From Chitinophagaceae bacterium UBA4411 (GTDB lineage Bacteria; Bacteroidota; Bacteroidia; Chitinophagales; Chitinophagaceae): a stretch of DNA of 64,000 nt. The position numbers were made by a program, and so were the translations under genes. The notes beneath the pieces were generated by a model. That model was not told the DNA's origin. It ran no database searches and saw only the letters and a program-made list of their open reading frames with translations. The stretch covers positions 530,266 through 594,265 of the forward strand of contig DGQP01000005.1 of the NCBI GenBank assembly GCA_002400415.1, written 5' to 3'. Positions 26,001 to 34,735 of this stretch are shown piece by piece; position 1 is the first letter of the stretch; every line of letters begins with the position of its first letter.

Positions 26001-27512
26001 ATGAAACTGACGACCTGTAAAAATTGGATCAGCCCTTTAATGATACTGGCCATAGCCGGCCTGCTGGTGGTTTCCTGCCAGAAAAAATTTGAGGAGCCAC
26101 CTCTTACCGGAGCGCCGGATGTGGTGGCCAATACCTCTATCAAAGACATTAAAGCAAGGTATACAGGGGGCAACCCTGTTGAGATCACCGATGATGTGAT
26201 ATTGGAAGGTATTGTTTCCTGTGATGATAAAAGTGGTAATTATTACCAGCAGATTGCTATCCAGGATGCTACCGGAGGTATCTTATTAAGAATGGCGGGC
26301 AGTAACCATTATAATAATTTCCCGGTGGGCCGCCAGGTGTTTGTAAAATGTAAAGGCCTGTTCCTGGGCCAGTACAACGGAACATTGCAATTAGGTGGCG
26401 GTGTTGATGCGGCATATGCCAGCCAGGGAGGAGTTACGCTGATTGCGAATAATCTGCAGGATCAGCACCTGGTAAAAGGGGCGCTCAACCAACCGCTCGT
26501 ACCGCAGGTGGTTACAGTGGCACAACTGACAACCGGTTTGCAGGATAAGTATGTAAGCACATTGGTGAAACTTGAAGGCTTTGAATTTTCTGCAAATGAG
26601 TTATCAAAGAACTATGCAGATGATGACCAGTCCGGTAACCGCATTATACAGGGTTGCACGAACCCGACAACTAACCGGATTACGCTGCGCACCAGCAATT
26701 ATTGCAATTTTGCCACCCGCAAAGTGGCACAGGGCAATGGTGAGATCATCGGTATTTATTCCTTTTTCGGATCTACCAAGCAGTTTACAATTCGTGATAC
26801 TACCGATGTGCGATTTACTAATCCGCGTTGCCCGACTGCGGCAGGTGGCGGTACAATCAGTTTAACAACATCTCCTGTTACTATCAACTTTGATGCATTG
26901 GGAACAAGCGGTCTTCCCGCCGGGGTATATATTAAGCAGGACGCAAGCAGCACGTTTATTGGTAATGAAGCAACGGTGTATAACGGTAATTTTAATACCC
27001 CCACTGCCTGGAACCAGATAAGTTTTGGGTTTAAAAACTTTGCTTCTGCAACAGGGTTAGCTTCCACGGCCACCAGTACTGTACAAAGCGCTTCTGCCAA
27101 CAGGGCTTTGGGTGCAAGGCAAACGGGAACGGCTACTGCCGGCGGTGATCCGGGATATGCTTTTGCATTTCAGTTAGCTAACACAACGGGGAAGAGCAAT
27201 TTAGTACTGGAGTTTTTATTACAGTCTCTGGATGCGTCCACAGGAACCGGTAGGACGACAACCTGGAGAGTGGATTACGGTATTGGTGATGATCCTGCCA
27301 ACTTTACAACGGTTGCCAGCACCCCGGCAACATTAACCACCACATTTGGTACCGGCACTTTTGCCAGTACGCCTGTGACCGTCAATTTTGGTAATACATT
27401 AAATAATATCAGCCAGAAGATATGGATCAGGGTGGTAGCCCTTACCAGTACAACCGGTGGCGGTAACAGGCCATCAACAGGTATTGATGATGTGAAATTT
27501 TCGTGGAATTAA
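26001..27512 (+). CDS. DUF5689-domain lipoprotein with C-terminal beta-sandwich
   Basis: The 503-residue lipoprotein has Cys26 after LVVS. The DUF5689 domain covers about 45-255, including IKDIKARYTGGNPVEITDDV, ILEGIVSCDDKSGNYYQQIA and IQDATGGILLRMAG. The C-terminal part (from about 275) looks like a jelly-roll adhesion or binding domain: ITFxFDALGTSG-like start, then strands ending GIDDVKFSWN. Signature strand WIRVVALTSTTG is typical of such modules. No T9SS sorting domain is seen, consistent with lipid anchoring. It starts 17 bp after the smaller DUF5689 gene. It may bind nucleic acid at the cell surface; this is unproven. Confidence 0.8.
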   Translation: MKLTTCKNWISPLMILAIAGLLVVSCQKKFEEPPLTGAPDVVANTSIKDIKARYTGGNPVEITDDVILEGIVSCDDKSGNYYQQIAIQDATGGILLRMAGSNHYNNFPVGRQVFVKCKGLFLGQYNGTLQLGGGVDAAYASQGGVTLIANNLQDQHLVKGALNQPLVPQVVTVAQLTTGLQDKYVSTLVKLEGFEFSANELSKNYADDDQSGNRIIQGCTNPTTNRITLRTSNYCNFATRKVAQGNGEIIGIYSFFGSTKQFTIRDTTDVRFTNPRCPTAAGGGTISLTTSPVTINFDALGTSGLPAGVYIKQDASSTFIGNEATVYNGNFNTPTAWNQISFGFKNFASATGLASTATSTVQSASANRALGARQTGTATAGGDPGYAFAFQLANTTGKSNLVLEFLLQSLDASTGTGRTTTWRVDYGIGDDPANFTTVASTPATLTTTFGTGTFASTPVTVNFGNTLNNISQKIWIRVVALTSTTGGGNRPSTGIDDVKFSWN

Positions 27513-27571
27513 AATAGTTACAGAAAGACTGTATTTAGCAGCTTGCTGCGGTTTATTTAATAATAAGAATT

Positions 27572-30478
27572 ATGAAAAAACTATATTCTTTAATTATACT
27601 ACTAGTAATAGCAATAAGTAGTCAGGGGCAGTTGATATTACATGAACCCTTTAACTATACACCGGATGCCATGTTGGGATTATCAGCTCAAAGTAGTAAT
27701 GTATGGCAGATAGTTAATGCTGGGGACTCTATTTTACTTGAAAACGGAAATCTCTCTTACACAGGATTAGCTACTTCGTCTGGTAGTAAAATAAAATTTG
27801 ATAATGCGGGAACTGACTATTATAGAGTTTTTGCAAACCAGACAAGCGGGACTGTATACTCTTCATTTGTTTTGAATGTTTCTTCTATAGGAACAATGAA
27901 TGCAGCAGGAGGGTATTTTACCGGATTTATTCAATCTGGGTCTACTTCATTTTTTGGAGCAGCTGTATGGACAAGATTGAGTGCAACTGCTGGCAAATAC
28001 AACGTTGGTATATCCACAAGGAGTAATTCGGCTGTAACCTGGCTGGCATCTGATCTTGATCCTGCCACATCTTATTTTATCGTGTACGCTTATGATATGA
28101 TTGCCGGTACTGGTAATGATGTCGCCAGGATATGGTTAAATACTTCAGCTATTGGAGGTGCTGAGCCTGTAGCAGATGCAACTTCAGTTGTTGGTACTGA
28201 TTTGGCAAATGTGGAAAGAATATTTCTTAGGCAAGCTTCTACAACTGGGACCCCTTTCATTGAAATGGATGAGATTCGTGTTGGAACAACATGGGCCTCT
28301 GTAACACCTTCGGGAGCTCCGTTTCCCTCATTAACCACTTCCACTCTATTAGCAGCTTTTGGAAATGTATGTATCAATACCACAGCCGGCCCGAATACAT
28401 TTACTGTATCAGGTTCAAACCTTACAACAGAGAATGTAACAATTACCTGCCCGATTGGATTTACTGTAGCCGACAATGCTGCCGGCCCTTATGCGAGTGT
28501 ATTATTTCACCCGCAACCCGGCGGAGCTTTTTCGCAACAGTATTTTGTGAAGTTTGATCCAACATTAGTTCAGTCGTACAGTAATAACATATTAGTAGCC
28601 GGAGGTGGTGTTTCAACACCGGTTAGTATGCCTGCAACCGGAGCTGGTGTAAATACAGCACCTTCTGTAACTTCCGGAGTTGCCAGTGCGATCACACAAA
28701 CCTCTGCAACTGTGGCCGGTTCAATAACAGACAATGGATGTACTGCTGTTACTGCTTACGGAATTGAGTACAGTACAACGGCAGGTTTTGTTAACGGAAC
28801 CGGTACCGCCGTGGCATCCACCAACCTGGCTGGCGGAAATTTCAGTTCGGACCTGACCAGTCTTGCCACAGGTACTACTTATTATTACCATGCTTATGCA
28901 ACCAATGCCGGTGGAACATCTTACGGTGCTGAGCAATCTTTTACCACAGCCACACCCAACCCGACAATCAATGTAACAGCACTGACCGCATTTGGTAATA
29001 TCTGTATCAATACCACAGCCGGGCCGAATTCATTTACAATATCAGGTTCCAACCTTATTACGGCTGATGTAACAGTAGCTGCATTGGCGGGCTATACTTA
29101 TTCGACTACTGCGGGAGGTACTTATACAACTACGCTGACATTAACACAGCCTGGAGGAACTTACTCCCAGGAAATATTTGTACAATTTGCTCCAACAGCC
29201 GTTCAATCTTATAATGGAAATATCGTGGTCAATGGTGGCGGTATTGCTGCTGCTGTGAACGTAGCAGCTTCCGGTGCTGGTGTGAATACGGCTCCATCAG
29301 TTACGTCAGGAGCTGTCAGTGCGATTACTCAAACCACGGCTACTGTTGCCGGTAGTATTACTGCAACAGGATGTACGGCTGTTACGGCTTATGGCATTGA
29401 ATACAGTACAACCAATAATTTCCCGAATGGCACAGGGACGCAGGTTGCTTCCACCAACCTGGCGGCAGGTAATTTCTCTTCTGCATTGAGTGGTCTGACC
29501 ACAAGCACTGTTTATTATTATAAAGCCTATGCTACCAATGCAGGGGGAACTACTTATGGTACACAACAAACATTTACAACGGCTGCTCCGCCACCGCCGG
29601 CTATTACGGTAACAGCGTTAAATGGTTTTGGCAGCACCTGTATCAACACAGAAGCCGGCCCTAATTCATTTGTGATTAACGGAACCAATCTCACAACGGC
29701 AAATATTACGGTTGGACCTTTAGCCGGTTATACGTTTGCTGAAACAGCAGGCGGCACATATACTGCTTCATTAAGCATTACGCAAACCGGTGGCACACAA
29801 AGTAAGAATGTGTATGTGAAGTTTACACCAACAGCAGTACAGGCCTATAATGGTAATATACCTGTAACGGGTGGCGGTGTAACTGCAACAATAAACGTGG
29901 CAGCTGCCGGAACGGGAGTTAACACGGTGCCAACAGTAACAACCGGCGCTGCTTCAAACATCACGACCAGCAGTGTTGTCTTATCAGGTACTGCTGCGGG
30001 TAATGGCTGTACTGCGCTTACCGAACTCGGGTTTGAATATAGTGGCATCAACGGTTTTGCAGATGGTACAGGAACCAAAGTTCTTTCTACTGCAGCCTTC
30101 AGTACACAGGTAACAGGGTTGGTGCAGGGTGCCACTTATTACTATAAAGCCTATGCTAAAAATGCAGGAGGTACAGGATATGGCGCACAACAGTCGTTTA
30201 CTATAACTGCAATCCCGGATGAGTTCAGAATTTTCCCGGTTCCTGCGCAAGCTGGCGCTGAGCTGAAATTCAGTATCAGCAACCTGAAACCCGGCTACTA
30301 TGCCTTATTATTCCTGGATGCTGAAGGTAAACTGGTGTACCAGAAGAATATCAACCTACAGGCTACATTCATTAACCAGGCGATCACATTACCGTTAACT
30401 ATATCGAAGGGTACCTACCGTGTGCAATTAGTAAATACGGATGATATCATTGCCACAAAGACCATACTGATCCTTTAA
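27572..30478 (+). CDS. Large T9SS-exported protein with three tandem Ig/Fn3-like repeats
   Basis: The 968-residue protein has a signal peptide (MKKLYSLIILLVIAISSQGQ), an N-terminal LamG/jelly-roll-like domain (about 20-240), three tandem two-part repeats and a type A T9SS sorting domain at the end (FRIFPVPAQAGAELKFSISN ... TKTILIL). Each repeat has a first half with FGNVCINTTAGPNTFTVSGSNL and a Fn3-like second half with CTAVTAYGIEYSTT and TYYYHAYATNAGGTSYG. It would be exported and fixed to or released from the cell surface. The first ~750 bases are more A/T-rich and use rarer codons than the repeats, which suggests a separately acquired N-terminal module. It is the last gene before a bidirectional terminator. 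Confidence 0.85.
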   Translation: MKKLYSLIILLVIAISSQGQLILHEPFNYTPDAMLGLSAQSSNVWQIVNAGDSILLENGNLSYTGLATSSGSKIKFDNAGTDYYRVFANQTSGTVYSSFVLNVSSIGTMNAAGGYFTGFIQSGSTSFFGAAVWTRLSATAGKYNVGISTRSNSAVTWLASDLDPATSYFIVYAYDMIAGTGNDVARIWLNTSAIGGAEPVADATSVVGTDLANVERIFLRQASTTGTPFIEMDEIRVGTTWASVTPSGAPFPSLTTSTLLAAFGNVCINTTAGPNTFTVSGSNLTTENVTITCPIGFTVADNAAGPYASVLFHPQPGGAFSQQYFVKFDPTLVQSYSNNILVAGGGVSTPVSMPATGAGVNTAPSVTSGVASAITQTSATVAGSITDNGCTAVTAYGIEYSTTAGFVNGTGTAVASTNLAGGNFSSDLTSLATGTTYYYHAYATNAGGTSYGAEQSFTTATPNPTINVTALTAFGNICINTTAGPNSFTISGSNLITADVTVAALAGYTYSTTAGGTYTTTLTLTQPGGTYSQEIFVQFAPTAVQSYNGNIVVNGGGIAAAVNVAASGAGVNTAPSVTSGAVSAITQTTATVAGSITATGCTAVTAYGIEYSTTNNFPNGTGTQVASTNLAAGNFSSALSGLTTSTVYYYKAYATNAGGTTYGTQQTFTTAAPPPPAITVTALNGFGSTCINTEAGPNSFVINGTNLTTANITVGPLAGYTFAETAGGTYTASLSITQTGGTQSKNVYVKFTPTAVQAYNGNIPVTGGGVTATINVAAAGTGVNTVPTVTTGAASNITTSSVVLSGTAAGNGCTALTELGFEYSGINGFADGTGTKVLSTAAFSTQVTGLVQGATYYYKAYAKNAGGTGYGAQQSFTITAIPDEFRIFPVPAQAGAELKFSISNLKPGYYALLFLDAEGKLVYQKNINLQATFINQAITLPLTISKGTYRVQLVNTDDIIATKTILIL
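28340..30210 (+). repeat. Three tandem ~610-bp coding repeats
   Basis: Units begin near 28350, 28975 and 29610 and encode the Ig/Fn3-like pair in the T9SS protein. Copies 1 and 2 are the most similar, for example CTAVTAYGIEYSTT in both; copy 3 is more diverged (CTALTELGFEYS). The repeats could recombine and change the length of the protein. Confidence 0.75.
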
Positions 30479-30499
30479 GAACAGATATGATGTTTAAAT

Positions 30500-30536
30500 A
30501 AAAAATCCACCCGTTATAAGCGGATGGATTTTTTAT
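30500..30536. terminator. Bidirectional terminator between convergent genes
   Basis: AAAAAATCCA (30500-30509) pairs with TGGATTTTTT (30525-30534), and an inner CCG/CGG stem is separated by one C-A mismatch. A-tract and T-tract ends serve both the rightward T9SS gene and the leftward nuclease gene. Confidence 0.85.
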
Positions 30537-30551
30537 TTTCAGTAAGCCGGT

Positions 30552-31781
30552 TTATAAATGTGTCAGCTTGATCACGGTTCTGAATTGTTTTGTTTGCAAC
30601 TGCAGAAAATAAATCCCTTTAGAGAGAGGTAAGTTGTGTAATTGAATTATTGACCCCGCATTAATAAGTCCATAATGGTTTGAACTGATAATCTGCCCCT
30701 GCATATTTAAAAGATTCAGTTGTACACTGCTCAATGTCTTTGCCGCTTTCATATTTATTGTTCCGGAGAAAGGATTGGGGAAAGCAACAACACCCAGCTC
30801 TTGCGCAGGAATATCGGGAACAGCTGTTATCAGGCCCGACAGATTATATTGCGAAAAAACAGGATAATGGTCGGAGGTGTTCTGGGTTGTAACATAGTCG
30901 GGAACAACGTTGATAACATCTGTTCTGATTTGTGCAGAACCGGGTACGTAATATGGCTCTAATTCATTTGATATAATATGGTTGTCCACCACGTTGGGAA
31001 AATTGAGCATACTGGTCTGTCCCGCCACAGCCAATGGTAAAGTGATCGATTTATAATGATCTGCATCCGTACTGTCAACAACAATGGGTTGATAAGATGT
31101 TTCAGGTCCTGCACCGCTGGAAATGGTTTGGTTCAATGCATCGTTATAATCACCAATGATCATATTGAGCGCAGAAGGATAATACACATCCAGACTGTCT
31201 TTCAATTCCTGGGCACCACCGCGGCGCTTATCATAGTCAGGGATCGTACTTCCGGCCTTGCCGTGAATAACAATGAAATTGATATTCTTACTCACATTGT
31301 TAATTGTGACTGTGGCTGATAACATATATGGAAAACGGCCGGAGGCCCAGTTGACATTAGCAATTCCACTGAGACTAGCTCTCAGCAGCCCACGCAAACT
31401 GACATTAGAGAAAATAGATTTCCGGTAAATAAACGCCAGTTTCTGCCCGGTGAGCCAGCTATTACCGGTGCCGGTTGTGTTGCCACTGCAAAAAGGGGAA
31501 ATTGCAAAGCCAAACTCGGTATTCCCCAATGAATCGACCAGCCTTCTGATGCGCATGGAATCCACGACCTCAACAAGACCATACAGGTCAGCATCAAGAT
31601 AGCGCATAATGGTTTTGGCATTTGCTTCCTGCAGATCGTTGTTGGAAGGGCCGTTGTTAACATCGCCAAACCATTCTATATTCCAGCTGACTACATCCAG
31701 TGTGGAAGCACTGCTTTGAGCAGTTGTTGTTTCCGGAATAATAACAGCAAATAGAAAAAGGAAGGGTAAAATTCTTTTCAT
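30552..31781 (-). CDS. T9SS-exported endonuclease/exonuclease/phosphatase-fold enzyme
   Basis: The 409-residue protein has a signal peptide ending TTTAQ. The DNase I-like EEP core has Asn34 in SWNIEWFGD, Glu71 in GLVEVVD, His173 in VIHGKAG, Asp211/Asn213 in IIGDYND, and Asp304-His305 in TSDHYPV, so catalysis looks intact. The last ~80 residues are a type A T9SS sorting domain (VVAFPNPFSGTINMKAAK ... KGIYFLQLQTKQFRTVIKL). It would therefore work outside the cell or on its surface, unlike the periplasmic EEP enzyme at 21420-22478. It faces the TonB-receptor operon across a bidirectional terminator. Confidence 0.9.
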   Translation of the reverse strand: MKRILPFLFLFAVIIPETTTAQSSASTLDVVSWNIEWFGDVNNGPSNNDLQEANAKTIMRYLDADLYGLVEVVDSMRIRRLVDSLGNTEFGFAISPFCSGNTTGTGNSWLTGQKLAFIYRKSIFSNVSLRGLLRASLSGIANVNWASGRFPYMLSATVTINNVSKNINFIVIHGKAGSTIPDYDKRRGGAQELKDSLDVYYPSALNMIIGDYNDALNQTISSGAGPETSYQPIVVDSTDADHYKSITLPLAVAGQTSMLNFPNVVDNHIISNELEPYYVPGSAQIRTDVINVVPDYVTTQNTSDHYPVFSQYNLSGLITAVPDIPAQELGVVAFPNPFSGTINMKAAKTLSSVQLNLLNMQGQIISSNHYGLINAGSIIQLHNLPLSKGIYFLQLQTKQFRTVIKLTHL

Positions 31782-31799
31782 CAGATTTATTTCAGCAGG

Positions 31800-31830
31800 T
31801 AAAGGTAGTACAGAAATCCCTGCTAATAAA
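31800..31830 (-). promoter_or_regulatory. Possible promoter of the T9SS nuclease gene
   Basis: On the coding strand, TTTA (31827-31830) and TACCTTTA (31800-31807) are separated by 19 bp. Each differs by one base from the TTTG and TAnnTTTG consensus. It lies 19 bp before the ATG. Confidence 0.4.
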
Positions 31831-31838
31831 TGATTGGG

Positions 31839-33542
31839 TTAAGGCTCAGACAACCGGAAATCAATAACCCTTATCTGCAGGCTTTTTTCGCCATTCCATT
31901 CATTCTCATCAATTTTGAAAACAATATCCACCGGCTTTTTCAGCTGCAGTAAAGCGAATTTTTCAGCCATGCCAAAACCTATACCCGTTATTGCTACATT
32001 ATCCTGCCGTACAGAGAAACGGATATGCTGTTCTTTCACAATTTTAGAATAACCGGTATCCATTACATTTTCAGCAACAAAAACAGGGCGGAGATTTTCG
32101 GGGCCGAAGGGCTCCATTTGGCTAAGTATATTGTAAAAGGGCCATGTAATGTCTTTTAGCGAAATAGCCGCATCAATAATAATCTCAGGTATTAGTAATT
32201 CCGGGCTGATGGTTTTGGAAACCACCTGCTCAAATTTTTCACGGAATGCATCCACCTGTTCCAGTTCCAATGTCATTCCGGCTGCTGCAAAATGGCCTCC
32301 ATATCCCAATAAATGCTCACGGCAGGCATGAATAGCTTCATATAAATTGAAACCAGGCACACTGCGGGCACTGCCCGCGGCATAATCTCCCGACCGCGTC
32401 AGCACAATAGTAGGCCGGTAATAATGTTCGATCAGTCTTGAGGCAACAATGCCCACCACTCCTTTATGCCAATGTTCTTTAAATACTAATGTTGATTTCC
32501 GGGATGTCCATGCAGCATTTTCCCGGATAAGTGATAAAGCTTCATCGGTGATATTACTGTCTGCTTCTTTCCGGTCAGTATTATCACTGTGCAGCATGGC
32601 TGCATACTCAAGGGCTTCATTCTCCGTTTCTGCAACAAACATTTGCACTGCTTTGCGGGCATCATCCATTCTTCCTGCGGCATTCACCCTTGGAGCAATC
32701 ATGAAAACAAGATTGTTGATATGCATCTCTTTTCCAAGACCACTGAGCTGCATTAAAGCTTTGATTCCTTTATTGGGGTTCTCATTTGCTTTTTTCAATC
32801 CATGAAAAGCCATGATCCTGTTCTCTCCCGTCATCGGAACAATATCAGCAGCGATAGCGGTAGCCAGCAGATCGAGAAACTCATATACGGCACTGTCGGG
32901 AAGATTGAACCGGGGTGCCAGTGCCTGTATCAGCTTGAAGCCAACGCCACATCCGCATAATTCTTTATAAGGATAGCCGCAACCTTTTTGTTTGGGGTTT
33001 AGTATAGCTATTGCATCAGGCACCACTTCATCAGGAAGGTGATGGTCACAAACAATAAAATCTATTCCCAGCGTCTTGGCATATGCAATAAGATCTGCTG
33101 ACTTGATGCCACAATCGAGCGAAATGATCAGGGAAAAATTATTTTCGCTGGCAAAATCAATACCGGCTTTACTGACACCATATCCTTCGCGGTAGCGGTG
33201 CGGGATATAAAAATCAAGATTGGAATGGATCTTTTTTAAGAACTGGTACATGCAGGCAACGGACGTAGTCCCATCCACATCATAATCACCAAAGACAAGA
33301 ATTTTTTCATTACTGTTGACAGCAGTAATAATTCTCTCCACGGCTTTAGCCATATCTTTCATCAGCCAGGGGTCATGCAGGTCTGACAATGCAGGCCTGA
33401 AAAAATCTTTTGCAGCATTGTAAGTATCTATGCCTCTCTGCACCAGGATACTGCAGATAACAGGGTGCACTTTTAGTACCTGTTGCAAAGTTTCGGTTTT
33501 CTCCCGGTTAGCGGTATACTGTTTCCATCTTTTTGCTGTCAT
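31839..33542 (-). CDS. recJ: Single-stranded-DNA-specific exonuclease RecJ
   Basis: The 567-residue protein degrades single-stranded DNA 5' to 3' in recombination and repair. The DHH phosphoesterase domain has GDYDVDGTTSVA (about 85-96) and the CDHHLPD motif (about 170). The DHHA1 domain has GGHFAAAGMTLE (about 405-416), and a C-terminal OB domain follows. Length and motif order fit RecJ. It lies 35 bp downstream of the polyprenyl synthase gene on the same strand. No missing catalytic residue was seen. Confidence 0.95.
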   Translation of the reverse strand: MTAKRWKQYTANREKTETLQQVLKVHPVICSILVQRGIDTYNAAKDFFRPALSDLHDPWLMKDMAKAVERIITAVNSNEKILVFGDYDVDGTTSVACMYQFLKKIHSNLDFYIPHRYREGYGVSKAGIDFASENNFSLIISLDCGIKSADLIAYAKTLGIDFIVCDHHLPDEVVPDAIAILNPKQKGCGYPYKELCGCGVGFKLIQALAPRFNLPDSAVYEFLDLLATAIAADIVPMTGENRIMAFHGLKKANENPNKGIKALMQLSGLGKEMHINNLVFMIAPRVNAAGRMDDARKAVQMFVAETENEALEYAAMLHSDNTDRKEADSNITDEALSLIRENAAWTSRKSTLVFKEHWHKGVVGIVASRLIEHYYRPTIVLTRSGDYAAGSARSVPGFNLYEAIHACREHLLGYGGHFAAAGMTLELEQVDAFREKFEQVVSKTISPELLIPEIIIDAAISLKDITWPFYNILSQMEPFGPENLRPVFVAENVMDTGYSKIVKEQHIRFSVRQDNVAITGIGFGMAEKFALLQLKKPVDIVFKIDENEWNGEKSLQIRVIDFRLSEP

Positions 33543-33577
33543 CTTTCAACACTACTCTTTTTTGAGCTTAACCTGGT

Positions 33578-34540
33578 TTAGTATTTACGATCTGTAACAA
33601 ACAACACCATATCTTCCAATCCCTTCCGGACAGGTGTTTCAGGAAACTGGTGAAGTAATTGTAATGCTTCCTCTTTGTATTCATTCATTTTCTGCGTCGC
33701 ATAACGGATACCCCCGCTCAGTTCCACCTGTTCTATTACCCACTGCACTTTCTTCTTATCGGTATTATTGTTTTTGATGATATAAATCATCTTCCTTCTT
33801 GTTGCTTTGTCAATATTGTTGAGGGAATAAATAAGCGGCAACGTCAGTTTTTTTTCTTTGATATCATTACCGGTTGGTTTGCCAACGTTTTCACTGGCAT
33901 AATCAAACAAGTCATCCTTGATCTGGAAAGCGATTCCGGCTTTTTCACCAAACAGTCTCATTTTCTCTGTAGTCGTTTCATCATTACTTGTTGACCAGGC
34001 ACCCGCAGCACAGGCTGAAGCCAGTAAAGAAGCCGTTTTGTTTTTTATAATTTCAAAGTACACATCTTCCTGCAGGTTCAGGGAACGGGCCTTTTCAAGC
34101 TGCAATAATTCGCCCTCACTCATTTTTCGTACTGCATCGGAGAGAATATGAAGAATCCGGTGGTCATTGTGATCAAGCGAAAGCAGCAGGCCTTTTGCTA
34201 ACAGGTAATCACCGATCAGCACATTTGCTTTTGCCTTCCAGAGGGCATATGTGGAGAAAAAGCCCCTGCGTTCCATGGAATCGTCCACTACATCATCATG
34301 GACCAGGGTGGCTGTGTGCAGCAGTTCAACCAGCGAGGCCGCCCTGTAAGCAGCGTCATTCACTTCCCCGTTTAATTTGGCCGACAAAAGAACGAACATG
34401 GGCCTGAGTTGTTTTCCTTTCCTCTTTACGATAAATCGCATAATACGGTCCAGCAGCGGGGTGTTGCTGCGGACAGCTTCCCGGAAGTGCAATGCAAAAT
34501 TCTTTAATTCGGGCTCAATGAGGTCAACAGGTAGCTTCAT
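33578..34540 (-). CDS. Polyprenyl (octaprenyl-type) diphosphate synthase
   Basis: This trans-prenyltransferase extends farnesyl- or geranyl-type diphosphate with isopentenyl diphosphate. The ATG at 34540 gives 320 residues; an in-frame TTG 5 codons upstream is less likely. The first Asp-rich motif is DDVVD (82-86), followed by RRG. The second is DDLFD (209-213) in QIKDDLFDY. A small residue (Ala77) sits 5 before the first Asp-rich motif, as in long-chain enzymes, so the product is probably the menaquinone side chain. This fits with mqnB and mqnD in the same window. Exact chain length cannot be read from the sequence. It shares a leftward transcript with recJ. Confidence 0.9.
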   Translation of the reverse strand: MKLPVDLIEPELKNFALHFREAVRSNTPLLDRIMRFIVKRKGKQLRPMFVLLSAKLNGEVNDAAYRAASLVELLHTATLVHDDVVDDSMERRGFFSTYALWKAKANVLIGDYLLAKGLLLSLDHNDHRILHILSDAVRKMSEGELLQLEKARSLNLQEDVYFEIIKNKTASLLASACAAGAWSTSNDETTTEKMRLFGEKAGIAFQIKDDLFDYASENVGKPTGNDIKEKKLTLPLIYSLNNIDKATRRKMIYIIKNNNTDKKKVQWVIEQVELSGGIRYATQKMNEYKEEALQLLHQFPETPVRKGLEDMVLFVTDRKY

Positions 34541-34661
34541 GTCAAAAAAGAGCAATTTACGCTGGAAAAAATAATTACTGCACGATGCAACAAAATGGCC
34601 TCATTTGCTGACTAAGTAATTGAAAAATAATGCGAACAGACGCAAATAAATACTGTAAAAA

Positions 34662-34692
34662 TTTGGTTTTTAAGCGTCAAGCTCTATTTTTG
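34662..34692 (+). promoter_or_regulatory. Consensus Bacteroidota promoter of the OmpA-family gene
   Basis: TTTG (34662-34665), 19 bp, then TATTTTTG (34685-34692) is an exact match to TTTG-N19-TAnnTTTG. It lies 43 bp before the ATG. It is the best promoter in the window and fits an abundant outer membrane protein. Confidence 0.85.
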
Positions 34693-34735
34693 CAAATTAT
34701 TAGGACAATGTTTTCGTAAATCTTAATCCTTAGTT

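Noticed and set aside
22637..27512. SusC/SusD polysaccharide utilisation pair
   Set aside because: The receptor lacks the SusC N-terminal extension and the following lipoproteins are DUF5689/OB-like, not SusD-like helical proteins.
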